Below are positions 7,871-16,753 of a stretch of DNA of 64,000 nucleotides, piece by piece. Origin of the DNA: DASRBN01 sp035294305 (lineage in GTDB: Bacteria; Chloroflexota; Ktedonobacteria; Ktedonobacterales; Ktedonobacteraceae); the NCBI GenBank assembly GCA_035294305.1, contig DATGLD010000009.1:17730-81729 (forward strand), read 5' to 3'. A model generated the notes under the pieces. The model did not search any database. It was not told the DNA's origin and saw only the letters and a program-made list of their open reading frames with translations. Position numbers and translations under genes: made by a program. How positions within the stretch are numbered: the first letter of the stretch is position 1; each line of letters starts with the position of its first letter.

Positions 7871-8986
7871 ATGCTAATTGCTAGAGCTCCGATGCGCATC
7901 AGTTTTGGTGGAGGTGGGACTGACCTCGAAGCATATTATGCCAAATATGGCGGTTTAGTTGTAAGCACTGCGATTAATAAATATTTCTACGCCATTATTA
8001 CTACCGATGAATCCGATGATCTCCAGGTTATCTCTGCCGATTACCGCTCGCTATTTCGTCACTCACCCTATAATGACCTCTTCTGGAATGGTGATCTTGC
8101 TCTTCCCAAGGCTATTCTGCATCATTTCGGTATTCGCCGTGGTATCAATCTCTTTGTTGCCAGCGAGGTGCCTCCCGGCACCGGATTAGGCTCATCGAGC
8201 GCCGCCGCCGTGACCATGGTGCGCGCTATCTCTACCCTGCTCGAGCAGCCGATGACCAAACAGCAGGTAGCGGAACTGGCCTCCTACATCGAGATTTCGA
8301 AGATGGGTATGCCGATCGGCAAGCAAGATCAATACGCCTCAGCTTTTGGTGGTCTGAATAAGATCGCATTCACCAGCAACGGCGTGACCGTCGAACCCAT
8401 CAAGATTGCCCGCAACGTGGAACAGTTGTTGGAGAGGCGCCTGATGCTGTTCTTTACGGGCAGCTCGCGTGAATCAACCTCAATTTTGAAGCACCAGCGC
8501 AAGTCGACAGAAGAACGCGATGACTCCGTACTGCAGGCGCTGCACAACATTAAGCAGGTGGCAATCGATGTGCAGGCATGCCTGGAACGGGGCGACCTGG
8601 ACGAGTTCGCGCGGCTGCTGCACTATTCGTGGCAGGAAAAGCGGCGCCTGGCACCGGGCCTGTCAACGGGTTTCATCGACGAATGCTACGCGATGGCCCT
8701 GGAGCATGGCGCGGCAGCAGGCAAGATCACTGGCGCCGGAGGTGGGGGCTTCTTGATGCTCTACTGCCCCGAAGAACACCAGGACACGGTGACGACTGTG
8801 CTGGAGAACCGCGGATTGAAGCGCATGAACTTCCGCTTCGATCACCAGGGGGCCTCCGTTATACTCAATGTTGCGAGCTTCAGCCCGCACTGGGTTGAAC
8901 CCTATACAGAGCCTAAACTGACGAAACTGGAAGATTCTCAAGTGCCTGATGAGCAATCGCCGCAGCTACAAGCGCGCCGGCCTTGA
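7871..8986 (+). CDS. hddA: GHMP-family sugar kinase (D-glycero-D-manno-heptose 7-phosphate kinase type)
   Basis: A 371-aa GHMP kinase. It starts MLIARAPMRISFGGGGTD, typical of HddA-like kinases, has the ATP-binding loop VPPGTGLGSSSAAA at about residues 100-113, and the C-terminal glycine motif ITGAGGGGFLML. HddA phosphorylates heptose 7-phosphate at C1. The same family contains fucose- and other sugar-specific kinases, so the exact sugar is inferred. The 32-bp gap to a SIS-domain isomerase and the presence of a GT9 gene nearby support heptose. AGGAG lies 9 nt before the ATG. Confidence 0.82.
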   Translation: MLIARAPMRISFGGGGTDLEAYYAKYGGLVVSTAINKYFYAIITTDESDDLQVISADYRSLFRHSPYNDLFWNGDLALPKAILHHFGIRRGINLFVASEVPPGTGLGSSSAAAVTMVRAISTLLEQPMTKQQVAELASYIEISKMGMPIGKQDQYASAFGGLNKIAFTSNGVTVEPIKIARNVEQLLERRLMLFFTGSSRESTSILKHQRKSTEERDDSVLQALHNIKQVAIDVQACLERGDLDEFARLLHYSWQEKRRLAPGLSTGFIDECYAMALEHGAAAGKITGAGGGGFLMLYCPEEHQDTVTTVLENRGLKRMNFRFDHQGASVILNVASFSPHWVEPYTEPKLTKLEDSQVPDEQSPQLQARRP

Positions 8987-9018
8987 TTCCTATTAAATTG
9001 TTAAGGGGGAAGTAATCT

Positions 9019-9612
9019 TTGGAAACCGTTAAGCAGTACTTCAATGAACTCGAGCAGATGATGCGAGCAATATCGCTGCCCCATCTTGAGCGGGTCTTCC
9101 TGTTGCTGGAAGAGGCATATTATAACGGACACCGCATTTTTATCATGGGCAATGGCGGCAGCGCGGCTACGGCCTCACACTTCGCGCTTGATCTCTCAAA
9201 GAACACGATTACAGCCGGTGCCCCACGCCTTAAAGCCATTTCCTTAACCGATCACGTGCCGTTAATTACCGCCTGGAGCAATGATACAGCATACGAACAT
9301 ATCTTTGCCGAACAGCTGGCGAACATGATCGAAGCTGGTGATATCGCGCTCGGTATCAGCGCCAGCGGCAACTCGCCGAACGTCATTAACGCTATGCGCC
9401 TGGCGAAACGCACGGGCGCCTCGACAATCGGCTTGCTCGGGGCAAAAGGCGGCAAGCTAAAGGATATCGTCGATGCCTACGTGCTTGCCCCCGGTCAAAA
9501 TATCGAGCAGGAAGAAGACGCGCATATGATTCTGGCGCACGTGATTACCAGGCACATGCGGGAGGTGGTGCGGGTCTATGCGCAGACACTCGCGCTGGCG
9601 GGGACGAATTGA
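9019..9612 (+). CDS. gmhA: SIS-domain phosphosugar isomerase (phosphoheptose isomerase type)
   Basis: A 197-aa single-SIS protein. GmhA converts sedoheptulose 7-phosphate to heptose 7-phosphate, the substrate of HddA. Key segments are FIMGNGGSAATASHFALDLSK, which binds the sugar phosphate, LGISASGNSPNVINA, and the later EQEEDAHMILAHVITRHMRE with conserved acid and His residues. The start is TTG at 9019 with AAGGGGGA upstream. The gene sits 32 bp after the kinase. The full ADP/GDP-heptose route would still need a phosphatase and a nucleotidyltransferase, neither of which I find here. Confidence 0.85.
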   Translation: METVKQYFNELEQMMRAISLPHLERVFLLLEEAYYNGHRIFIMGNGGSAATASHFALDLSKNTITAGAPRLKAISLTDHVPLITAWSNDTAYEHIFAEQLANMIEAGDIALGISASGNSPNVINAMRLAKRTGASTIGLLGAKGGKLKDIVDAYVLAPGQNIEQEEDAHMILAHVITRHMREVVRVYAQTLALAGTN

Positions 9613-9614
9613 GC

Positions 9615-10322
9615 TCATAGTGAGAGTTCTGGACACTCGGCTCCCAGGATTCCGGCTTTAAAACTTCCACCCGCGTACTCTCCCAGCAACCCTAGCAGAT
9701 CATGCAGCGCGGCCTCGATATCCTTGCGTCCGCCAGCATGGTGCGCTTCGACCGTGATAAGCGCGGCAGTCGTATCTTGCTGGGCCGCGCTCTGGTCGCT
9801 CTGCCGCCAGCACCAGCGGCGCGCGATCACCAGGCCGGTTTCATCCGAAAATACGACCTCGCCCGGCTCGGGATGGTCAACTTCGCTTTCACCCAGCGTC
9901 GTGTAGCGCTCAGAGCCGCCAGCGAAACGAACCGTGACCCCCCCTGTTAATGCCCTTGTATCGAATACCGCCACAGGCAGCGCGTAGCGAATGCTGACCA
10001 GGTTCCCAAGATCGACCAGCAAGTTGATACTGGGAATATCGCCCTTTTTGGTCAAACGGCGCAGCAAGGCTTCGGCGGCGCTACGATACTGCGTCGGGTC
10101 TACGCCGAAGCCGCGAAAAGCAGTTCGCCATGCCGCCAGCGCGGGAAGCTGACTCAAAAGAGTGTTACCGAGTCGCTCCAGCGCTAACTGCTGTTCAGCT
10201 TGAAATGCAGCCAGCAGTCCTGCCGGTGTCGGGCCATTGGTCATCTCTGATGCCAGGATGACGCCGCCAACGACACCGGGAAAACGAGCCAGGATTTCAG
10301 CAGAATAGCGAAAGCTCGTCAT
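9615..10322 (-). CDS. B3/B4 tRNA-binding-domain protein
   Basis: A 235-aa protein made almost entirely of a B3/B4 domain, the fold found in the editing region of phenylalanyl-tRNA synthetase beta. Segments such as GDIPSINLLVDLGNLVSIRYALPVA and GEVVFSDETGLVIARRWCWRQ are characteristic of stand-alone members. These are thought to act on mischarged tRNA or related adducts, but direct evidence is limited. It lies 11 bp downstream of the epimerase gene on the same strand, so they may be co-transcribed, although no functional link is obvious. Confidence 0.82.
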   Translation of the reverse strand: MTSFRYSAEILARFPGVVGGVILASEMTNGPTPAGLLAAFQAEQQLALERLGNTLLSQLPALAAWRTAFRGFGVDPTQYRSAAEALLRRLTKKGDIPSINLLVDLGNLVSIRYALPVAVFDTRALTGGVTVRFAGGSERYTTLGESEVDHPEPGEVVFSDETGLVIARRWCWRQSDQSAAQQDTTAALITVEAHHAGGRKDIEAALHDLLGLLGEYAGGSFKAGILGAECPELSL

Positions 10323-10333
10323 CTTGCAAACGC

Positions 10334-11269
10334 CTAGAAGTCCGGGTGCTCGCGGAAGAAGTCGACGGTGCGTTCGATGCCCTGCTCTATCGATACTTCA
10401 GGCTGCCAGCCCAGGAAGCGCGCGGCCTTGTTACAATCGAAATAGGCGAGGTAGATATCACCGGGGCGCTTGGGAGCGCGCACGATCTCGGGTTCATAAT
10501 GCGTTATCCGTGCCAGGCTGCGATATATTCCGTTGACCGAAGTTCCATGGCCGGTGGCAATACAGAAGATATCGTTATCGCCGCGGTCGATTGCCAGCAG
10601 GTTGGCGCGAGCCACATCTTCGACATAGACGTAATCTTTCTGCTGCTCGCCGTCCCAGTCTATGCGGACGGGTTCGTGTTTGAGGAAGCGCCTGGCAAAG
10701 ATGGCGATGACACCGGCCTCCCCATTGGGGTCCTGGCGCGGGCCGTAGACGTTGCCATAGCGCAGGGCGGTATAGGTGAGACCGTAAGCATCTTGCCAGT
10801 AACGCAGGTAGTGTTCGGTGACCATCTTGGTAATGCCATAGGGCGACTCGGGGCGCTGGGACGTTTCCTCGTTGATGGGTAAATGCTTTGGAGTGCCATA
10901 GGTAGCGCCGGATGAGGCGAAGATGACCTTGCGCGTCCCGGCGCGTACACAGTTGGTGAGGACGTTGAGCAGACCAAGGACATTGACGCGCGCGTCGAGT
11001 TGCGGGTATTTCGTGGAGATCGAGACGCTGTGCTGGGCGGCCTGGTGACTGACGATTTCGGGCTGCACCTCATCGAAAATGGATTGCAGGCGGGCTTCGT
11101 CGGTGATATCCGCCTGGTAGAAACGGGCCTGGGGATTGATATTTGCCTTTTTGCCTCCGCCCTCGTGCCACAGATTATCCACGATACTGACCTCGTGGCC
11201 GGCGGCTATATATTGATCAACGATGTGCGAGCCGATAAAACCGGCCCCACCTGTAACGAGTGTTCTCAT
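10334..11269 (-). CDS. NAD-dependent nucleotide-sugar epimerase/dehydratase
   Basis: A 311-aa extended short-chain dehydrogenase of the UDP-glucose 4-epimerase group. It has the NAD-binding motif VTGGAGFIGSHIVDQY at residues 5-20, a catalytic Ser/Thr region FASSGATYG, and the YxxxK pair in SPYGITKMVTEHY. The C-terminal substrate domain includes PGDIYLAYFDCNKAARFLGW. It probably interconverts UDP-glucose/galactose or another nucleotide sugar for the glycans implied by the neighbouring genes. AAAGGA precedes the ATG at 11269. Confidence 0.88.
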   Translation of the reverse strand: MRTLVTGGAGFIGSHIVDQYIAAGHEVSIVDNLWHEGGGKKANINPQARFYQADITDEARLQSIFDEVQPEIVSHQAAQHSVSISTKYPQLDARVNVLGLLNVLTNCVRAGTRKVIFASSGATYGTPKHLPINEETSQRPESPYGITKMVTEHYLRYWQDAYGLTYTALRYGNVYGPRQDPNGEAGVIAIFARRFLKHEPVRIDWDGEQQKDYVYVEDVARANLLAIDRGDNDIFCIATGHGTSVNGIYRSLARITHYEPEIVRAPKRPGDIYLAYFDCNKAARFLGWQPEVSIEQGIERTVDFFREHPDF

Positions 11270-11372
11270 CAGGAAGGTATCCTTTCATCAGATTTCATAC
11301 AAAAAACACAGGTCTCACCCGACGTTGTTTTGCCCAATTATAACAGTAGATGAGAGAAGCTTCAAACGTTTA

Positions 11373-12221
11373 TCACACCAGTTGTTCCAATGCAGTTTCC
11401 AGCGCCTGGGGATGTGCCAGGACGGGGAAGATATGCAATCCGGTTTCCTGATGCAAGCGATCCAGGGCGGAGCGGTCTTGAGGGTTGAGCATGGCGACGG
11501 TGAGCATGTTACGCTCGCGTCCAATAGGATAGCAATGTAATTCCTGGGCGAGTTTAGGGTTGACGATGTTTTGTACCCCATGGGGCAATTTGTTTGGTAG
11601 GAGCGTGAGGTAAGGAATACCGAGTTTTCGCGCGAGGGCCGGCAGTTCCTCATCGTTCTCCACTTGCCGGGTGGAGTGCCTGGAATGCTTGACGGTGGCC
11701 TTGCGCGCGTTTTTTTCGGGCAACAGGTCAAAACGCAGGCACGCGCTGCTGGCTTCTGCTAGAAAGTCTGGGATAGCAGAAAGGACACCGGGATAGCTAC
11801 TATGGCCAATGGACATGGCGCGTGGGCGCGTCGCTTCTCTGCTATTCATGTTGTGAACCCGCCAGAGCAAGGCTTCCCATAAACGGCTCTGCACTATTTG
11901 CCCGCCCTGCTCATTAGCGCCCAACAAGAGAAAATACAGGCCCTGATCCAGCAGAAAGGCGTGATCGGTTTTACGCACCAGCGGGCGCAGGTTCTGCATG
12001 AGATGAGTGGTACTTTGCCAGGTTGAACTGGCTCGATCCGGAGCAGCCCTGTCTTCATTTTCGTATGTGAGCATGATAACTACGAGAGCCGCAGGTTGCG
12101 TATACGACGATAGAATGCGCTCAAAAGCAGCTACAATTTCAAAAAATGTATCTACCGTTTCATATACATAGACACTCGGTGCCTGCTCCTTCACGAGAGG
12201 AGAAATAGCTTCATTGCCCAT
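11373..12221 (-). CDS. Degenerate GGDEF-like domain fused to a MshEN (GspE N-terminal) domain
   Basis: A 282-aa protein. The C-terminal part (about residues 185-282) matches the MshEN/T2SSE-N pattern: ARKLGIPYLTLLPNK, then VNPKLAQELHCYPIGRE, then LTVAMLNPQDRSALDRL. This domain binds c-di-GMP in some type II secretion and pilus ATPases. The N-terminal part has the layout of a GGDEF cyclase (VRKTDHAFLLDQGLYFLLL where RxxD..R.GGDEF..LL is usual) but has lost the GGDEF signature. The start at 12221 has AAGGAG 7 nt upstream. It is the last of three minus-strand genes. A c-di-GMP-reading role is inference. Confidence 0.6.
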   Translation of the reverse strand: MGNEAISPLVKEQAPSVYVYETVDTFFEIVAAFERILSSYTQPAALVVIMLTYENEDRAAPDRASSTWQSTTHLMQNLRPLVRKTDHAFLLDQGLYFLLLGANEQGGQIVQSRLWEALLWRVHNMNSREATRPRAMSIGHSSYPGVLSAIPDFLAEASSACLRFDLLPEKNARKATVKHSRHSTRQVENDEELPALARKLGIPYLTLLPNKLPHGVQNIVNPKLAQELHCYPIGRERNMLTVAMLNPQDRSALDRLHQETGLHIFPVLAHPQALETALEQLV

Positions 12222-12374
12222 TCTACGGCTCCTTAATATCATCCTGTGCAATAGTAATCATTATTAGGTAATGTTACGGAGAGAACGTTGGGAAAAGAGC
12301 TTGATTGCGGTTACAATCGCGTTAAAAGAGCTTGATTATGGTTAAGATACGTTTCCCGCACAGGGTGATCAGGG

Positions 12375-13403
12375 TCAATCCGTGGCATTGCGGATGGAAA
12401 ATTGCTGTAGCAGGGCATTGATGGGTTCGAGGGTAATCTCAAACTGTACTAGTAACTGGTCGGACTGCTGCATGAGGTCAAACAAAAGGGCGGCGATGCT
12501 GGCGTCGTCCGCTTGAGAAACAGTGCGGAATGAAGGTAAAATATCGCCAAAAATGGCTCCCGCGCAGTCCAGCAAGATAGCAAAGGCGCTATCAAGCTGG
12601 GCCAGCGAGGAGGGAGCAAGCGCCGGTATATAGGCAAATTGCGTGACGAAAGGGAGGCTGCTATGATAGCGCTCTTCCCAACCTATCAGACTAGCGGTAA
12701 TTGTTGTAAGAGCCTGCTGCCAGCGCTCCTGGTCGAACATATGTGGCCAGTCCTGCTCATCTGAGGGAGACGCGAAGGAACTGAAATCCGCCGCGCAAGC
12801 CTCGCTCGCGGCCCCTACTGTTGCCCCTGATGACGTTCGTGCCTGCTCAGCACCGGCTGCAAGTATCATGGAAGTGGAGCCATCAAAAGCACCGAGGATA
12901 CATTCTGCGGCATCACTGAGCAGGTGACAGAGTGGCTCCATGCGATCAAGAGCGCGATTGATGATATGGAGTTGATGCCAGTTGTGCCGGCGCGCGAGCA
13001 GGTGATTGGCAGTAAGCGGCGCCTGTGGGCCTGGTTCTGGCGCCTGCATCAAAGCTGGCAATGCCTGGCGGAAAAGGAGGTCAAAACGGGAGAACAGGTG
13101 ATGGAGGCTAAAGCTGAGTACGTCCAGGTCATCAACATCGGCTTTTCCGCTGAAATAACCTACCAGTTGCGCCAGTATCACTGCCAGGGCAGCTGCGCCC
13201 TGGCGACTCCCATCGCTTTCACTTCCATTCCACCCGTTTCTCTCCACCCCTGTCTGGTTGTTATCCTCCCGAGATACCTGAACGAAATCGATGGCCTGCT
13301 CGTTTTCCAGTCGCTCCGGCGATAGGCTCCCGGCATCCTCGACAATGGCTGTACTATTGCTCTGTACGCTGTTTTCCTTAGTTCCGGTTTTCTGGCTTTC
13401 CAT
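12375..13403 (-). CDS. Protein of unknown function
   Basis: A 342-aa protein I do not recognise. The first 70 residues are polar and acidic (low complexity, rich in Ser, Glu, Asn and Gln), probably disordered. The rest is mostly helical with alternating hydrophobics, for example LAVILAQLVGYFSG, LDVLSFSLHHLFSRFDLLF and IAALLFDLMQQSDQLLVQFE. No signal peptide or clear membrane segment is seen. The start at 13403 (MESQKTG) has GGGAGGG 6 nt upstream. It lies between a Clp-N protein gene and the MshEN protein gene on the same strand, 77 and 153 bp apart. Confidence 0.7.
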   Translation of the reverse strand: MESQKTGTKENSVQSNSTAIVEDAGSLSPERLENEQAIDFVQVSREDNNQTGVERNGWNGSESDGSRQGAAALAVILAQLVGYFSGKADVDDLDVLSFSLHHLFSRFDLLFRQALPALMQAPEPGPQAPLTANHLLARRHNWHQLHIINRALDRMEPLCHLLSDAAECILGAFDGSTSMILAAGAEQARTSSGATVGAASEACAADFSSFASPSDEQDWPHMFDQERWQQALTTITASLIGWEERYHSSLPFVTQFAYIPALAPSSLAQLDSAFAILLDCAGAIFGDILPSFRTVSQADDASIAALLFDLMQQSDQLLVQFEITLEPINALLQQFSIRNATD

Positions 13404-13480
13404 CCACATCCCTCCCACATAACATACTTTTTGCCAAATATCGGTGGCTTCTTACTAATTATTGTACTGATGGGTCATAA

Positions 13481-13942
13481 TTACGATCCCTGCTTATTGT
13501 TAAGTAGCCGCAGCGTCTCTCTGCGTACCTGCTCTAGATCAAGACCCATACTTTCCAGTACGCCTGCCGCGATACCCTGACCCTCTTCTAACAATCCGAG
13601 CAGCAGGTGTTCCGTTCCGATATAATGGTGATTCAAGCGGTGGGCTTCATCGACGGCTAATTCTACTACTTTCTTAGCTCGTGGGGTGAGACCAACCTCT
13701 CCCAGAACAATACGATCACCACGACCGATAATGAATTCAACTGCTTCGCGTACCTTCGGCAGTTCCACGCCAAGGCCCTGCAAGACTTTGGCCGCAATCC
13801 CATCGCCATCACGTACAAGCCCCAACAAAAGATGCTCCGTGCCGATATAGTTGTGCTGGAAACGCTGCGCCTCCTCCTGCGCATATGCCAGTACGCGCCT
13901 GGCCCGCCCGGTAAATCTGTCAAATCTGTCGCGATTGTGCAT
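13481..13942 (-). CDS. Stand-alone Clp N-terminal (double Clp-N repeat) protein
   Basis: A 153-aa protein that is just the N-terminal domain of ClpC/ClpA. Two Clp-N repeats are visible: FTGRARRVLAYAQEEAQ with NYIGTEHLLLGLVRDGDGIA, then LTPRAKKVVELAVDEAH with HYIGTEHLLLGLLEEGQGIA. There is no AAA module. In full-length ClpC this domain binds adaptors and phospho-arginine-tagged substrates. A detached copy could titrate or deliver substrates or adaptors, which is inference. It is the first gene of the three-gene minus-strand set. Confidence 0.9.
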   Translation of the reverse strand: MHNRDRFDRFTGRARRVLAYAQEEAQRFQHNYIGTEHLLLGLVRDGDGIAAKVLQGLGVELPKVREAVEFIIGRGDRIVLGEVGLTPRAKKVVELAVDEAHRLNHHYIGTEHLLLGLLEEGQGIAAGVLESMGLDLEQVRRETLRLLNNKQGS

Positions 13943-14358
13943 TTTTCGCTCCTCTTCTCAGAACAGGCCGGTTGCTGTAATATCTACGCTTATCTAGACA
14001 GGTAATGGTGGAAGTCCGAGGCGAACAGGCACCAGGCACTGTTCCTACTATAATGATGCCCCGGTTCCCGAAATCGTCTCATGGGTATTATACTGTAACG
14101 TGGATATAAAACATAAATATTGATATGCGAACTCTTCATACGTCTTGCGTTGGTTATAATAGCAGCGTCGACGAGAAACCGCGACGAAAAAGAGTGCAAG
14201 GAAGCAACTTCTGAGGCCCCTTGATCGATATAATATGCATGGCGGGCAGCAGGACAGGCACCAGGCGCTGCCCCTACAGCCCTTTAACATACGCAGGCAA
14301 AAGTGTGCTATATTGCGTTATAATACATGCAAAAAGCAGAGACAAGTTAGAAAATACG
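13943..14358. other. 416-bp intergenic region with two family C repeats
   Basis: Divergent promoter region between the Clp-N gene and the ImuB-like gene. It carries two copies of the motif ACAGGCACCAGGC followed by (G/A)CTG(C/T)(C/T)CCTAC at about 14025-14048 and 14252-14278. A third, palindromic copy is at 18131-18164. I see no gene. Confidence 0.55.
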
Positions 14359-15783
14359 ATGCAACAATATAACCTTAACATCCCAGTTCCTGATCCAATG
14401 CGTACATCGAACGGCGCTGCATCTGACCGTTACGTTACAGGCCAGCCGCCGGCTGCGCCGGATGCCGTGCGAGTAGTGGAACGCGCCCGTCTACGGCAGG
14501 GCATCATGCACGTGCGCATTCGCCACTTCTACTGCACACTTGAGGAGATGTTTGATCCTTCGCTGCGCGGGCAGAGTTTTGTAGTCGGTACGGGTACCGG
14601 GCGTCCAAATGAGCCGGGGCGCGTGATTGATGCCTCGCCTGGCGCTATGCGATTGGGCGTAAGTCCCGGCATGCCGCTGCGCCGGGCCTATCGATTGGCT
14701 CCGCGGGCGCGCTTCCTGCCGGCGTCATATGATCGCTATCAACCGTTCCTTCATCAACTGCGCGAGCGCTACCGCGCTTACTCACGCATTATCGAGTCGA
14801 TTCCGATAGCCGACACCTTCATTGACCTGCGCGGCTGCGAACTGCCTTTCGATTCGCCTGTCTCGCTGGCAGAGCGATTGTGCGCGGAAATCGCGGAGAT
14901 CGGCCTGACCGCGCTGATCGGCATCGCCAACGGTAAGGCGATAGCCGAACTGGCCGCCCTGATGAGCCGCAAGGATGGCCGGCAGGGCGTGCTGTATATT
15001 CCACCGGGACGCGAGGCCTCGTTCGTGCAGACGCTGCCGCTCTCCATGCTGCTGCAATTGCGCGCCGCCGGAACAGGTGTACCGGGCGCGCTGCCGGAGC
15101 TGGCGGAACAGGCCAATGGCAGCCACGCCTCGCGACCACCCGAAGTCGAGGGCAAAAGCGAACAATTTGACGCGGTGGCCGTTGCTGAACTGGTTGCGCA
15201 CCTCAAAGATTTTGGCATCATGACCTTCGCGCAGGTAGCGGCTTTGACGGAAGAGGGATTGCGCCGCCGCCTGGGGCACCTGGGTAGCTGGCTCTATGCC
15301 GTCTCACGGGGTGAAGATACCAGCCTGGTTGTGCCTGACGCGCCGCCGCTAAGCCAGAACGCGCGCGTGCGCTTCAATCATGCCGCCGACGCCGATGAGA
15401 CATGCGCGGCCATTCGCAGGCTAGCCAACTACCTCAGCGAGCGACTGCGCGAGCAACGCCTGAAAGGGCGCATTATCGCCCTGATGCTGTGGCCAAACCA
15501 GCTTGTGCGGCGCGAGACACGCAAACTGGTGCTGGGAGAAGATGGCGAAGAGATGGCCGTCACCTCGGCAGAAGAGACCATCGGGGGTCAGATGATTCTC
15601 TCTCGTCACACGGATGAGGCCGATGTGATCGCGCACCACGTGCTCATGCTATTCGCGCACTATCACCGTCCCGGCACACGCTACCTGCAAGTACAGGTGC
15701 GCATCGGCGATATCATCAGCGTCACCCCCGCCTACTACCCACCGCCGGTACGCAGCCGGGGCAGGGCGACTCGCAAGCTGTAA
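14359..15783 (+). CDS. Catalytically inactive Y-family DNA polymerase (ImuB-like)
   Basis: A 474-aa protein aligned over its whole N-terminal half with DinB/ImuB-type Y-family polymerases. Where DinB has HVDMDCFFAAVE, this protein has HVRIRHFYCTLE (residues 51-62), so both first-motif Asp positions are Arg. Where DinB has SLDEAYLD, it has PIADTFID (149-156), so the Asp-Glu pair is Ala-Asp. The little-finger region and the helix-hairpin-helix part (IMTFAQVAALTEEGLRRRLG) remain. Loss of these acids is the hallmark of ImuB, a non-catalytic partner of DnaE2 in damage tolerance. No imuA or dnaE2 is seen nearby. The start is chosen because the upstream extension only translates a repeat. Confidence 0.8.
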   Translation: MQQYNLNIPVPDPMRTSNGAASDRYVTGQPPAAPDAVRVVERARLRQGIMHVRIRHFYCTLEEMFDPSLRGQSFVVGTGTGRPNEPGRVIDASPGAMRLGVSPGMPLRRAYRLAPRARFLPASYDRYQPFLHQLRERYRAYSRIIESIPIADTFIDLRGCELPFDSPVSLAERLCAEIAEIGLTALIGIANGKAIAELAALMSRKDGRQGVLYIPPGREASFVQTLPLSMLLQLRAAGTGVPGALPELAEQANGSHASRPPEVEGKSEQFDAVAVAELVAHLKDFGIMTFAQVAALTEEGLRRRLGHLGSWLYAVSRGEDTSLVVPDAPPLSQNARVRFNHAADADETCAAIRRLANYLSERLREQRLKGRIIALMLWPNQLVRRETRKLVLGEDGEEMAVTSAEETIGGQMILSRHTDEADVIAHHVLMLFAHYHRPGTRYLQVQVRIGDIISVTPAYYPPPVRSRGRATRKL

Positions 15784-15802
15784 CGGAAGTGAGGGAGATA
15801 CT

Positions 15803-16651
15803 ATGCCTGACGATTCGCGCACCATCCAGCTTGGTAACGCGACGGTCACTATCATCAACGTCGGCGACCTGACATTCAAACTTTCGGAAGTGATGAACGT
15901 TCCTGAAAGCGAGTGGCGGCCTCGCTATGCCGGCGAATTTGAAAAGCCTTTATCATTTCCCAGCCAGTCCGTACACATTGCTCTGCCAGGCGCCTCAGTG
16001 CTGGTCGATGCCGGCGATTACGCGGTCGCGGTCGCGCTGAATACGCCCTATGTGCCGCCTGGCTATACACCACCCCCAGGCCTGATCGATCAACTGCTTG
16101 AAAGAGGCGTTGCTCCCGGTGATATCACACATGTCGTTATTACCCACCTGCACTTCGACCATTATTCGGGTACCACAGTTGAGCGCGATGGGCAGTATGT
16201 GCCGGCCTTCCCCCATGCCCGCTACTTCGTGGGGCGAGCAGATTGGGAAGACCCCGACATCCAAGAAGCGCTGAAGGACCCTGATTCTTTAGAGAGCCAC
16301 ACACTAGGAGTACTGCGCACGGCAGGCGTATTGGAACTGGTCGAGGGGGATGTTGATTTGCTTCCCGCTGTTCGTATTCTTGCGGCCCCTGGCGAATCAC
16401 CCGGTCATCAGATTGTGCGCGTTCATTCAGAGGGCCAGACACTTTACTGCCTGGGCGACCTTTATCATGATCCCATCGAGATTGAACATCCGGCATGGAT
16501 GGCAAGCTGGGCGAATGTCGATATGACGCTCGCCAGCCGGCAAAGGCTCGTTGGGGCAACGCTGGCCGAAAATGCCCTGCTGCTTCCAGCGCATATGCCG
16601 CCGGGCCGCCTGAAACAGACGGCGCATGGTATCAGGTGGACAAAAGAGTAG
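15803..16651 (+). CDS. MBL-fold metallohydrolase
   Basis: A 282-aa metallo-beta-lactamase-fold protein with the zinc motif THLHFDHYSG (HxHxDH), a later metal-binding HARYFVGRADWED segment, a His in APGESPGHQIV, and the bridging Asp in YCLGDLYHD. The layout resembles lactonase/quorum-quenching-type and N-acyl homoserine lactonase-like enzymes, but substrates in this superfamily cannot be read from the motifs. GAGGGAG lies 5 nt before the ATG. It is 19 bp after the ImuB-like gene and may be co-transcribed with it. Confidence 0.85.
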   Translation: MPDDSRTIQLGNATVTIINVGDLTFKLSEVMNVPESEWRPRYAGEFEKPLSFPSQSVHIALPGASVLVDAGDYAVAVALNTPYVPPGYTPPPGLIDQLLERGVAPGDITHVVITHLHFDHYSGTTVERDGQYVPAFPHARYFVGRADWEDPDIQEALKDPDSLESHTLGVLRTAGVLELVEGDVDLLPAVRILAAPGESPGHQIVRVHSEGQTLYCLGDLYHDPIEIEHPAWMASWANVDMTLASRQRLVGATLAENALLLPAHMPPGRLKQTAHGIRWTKE

Positions 16652-16753
16652 CTGGTGGAAGGGAAGTCCTGCGCACGTAACACAAGCCCTTTCCGGCAAA
16701 AATGGGCAATGCTACAATATGCATTAGATCATACTAGAAAGTAAAGTTAGATC

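Noticed and set aside
14221..14358. 46-codon N-terminal extension of the ImuB-like gene
   Set aside because: It translates a family C repeat and lacks similarity to the family; ATG 14359 fits better.
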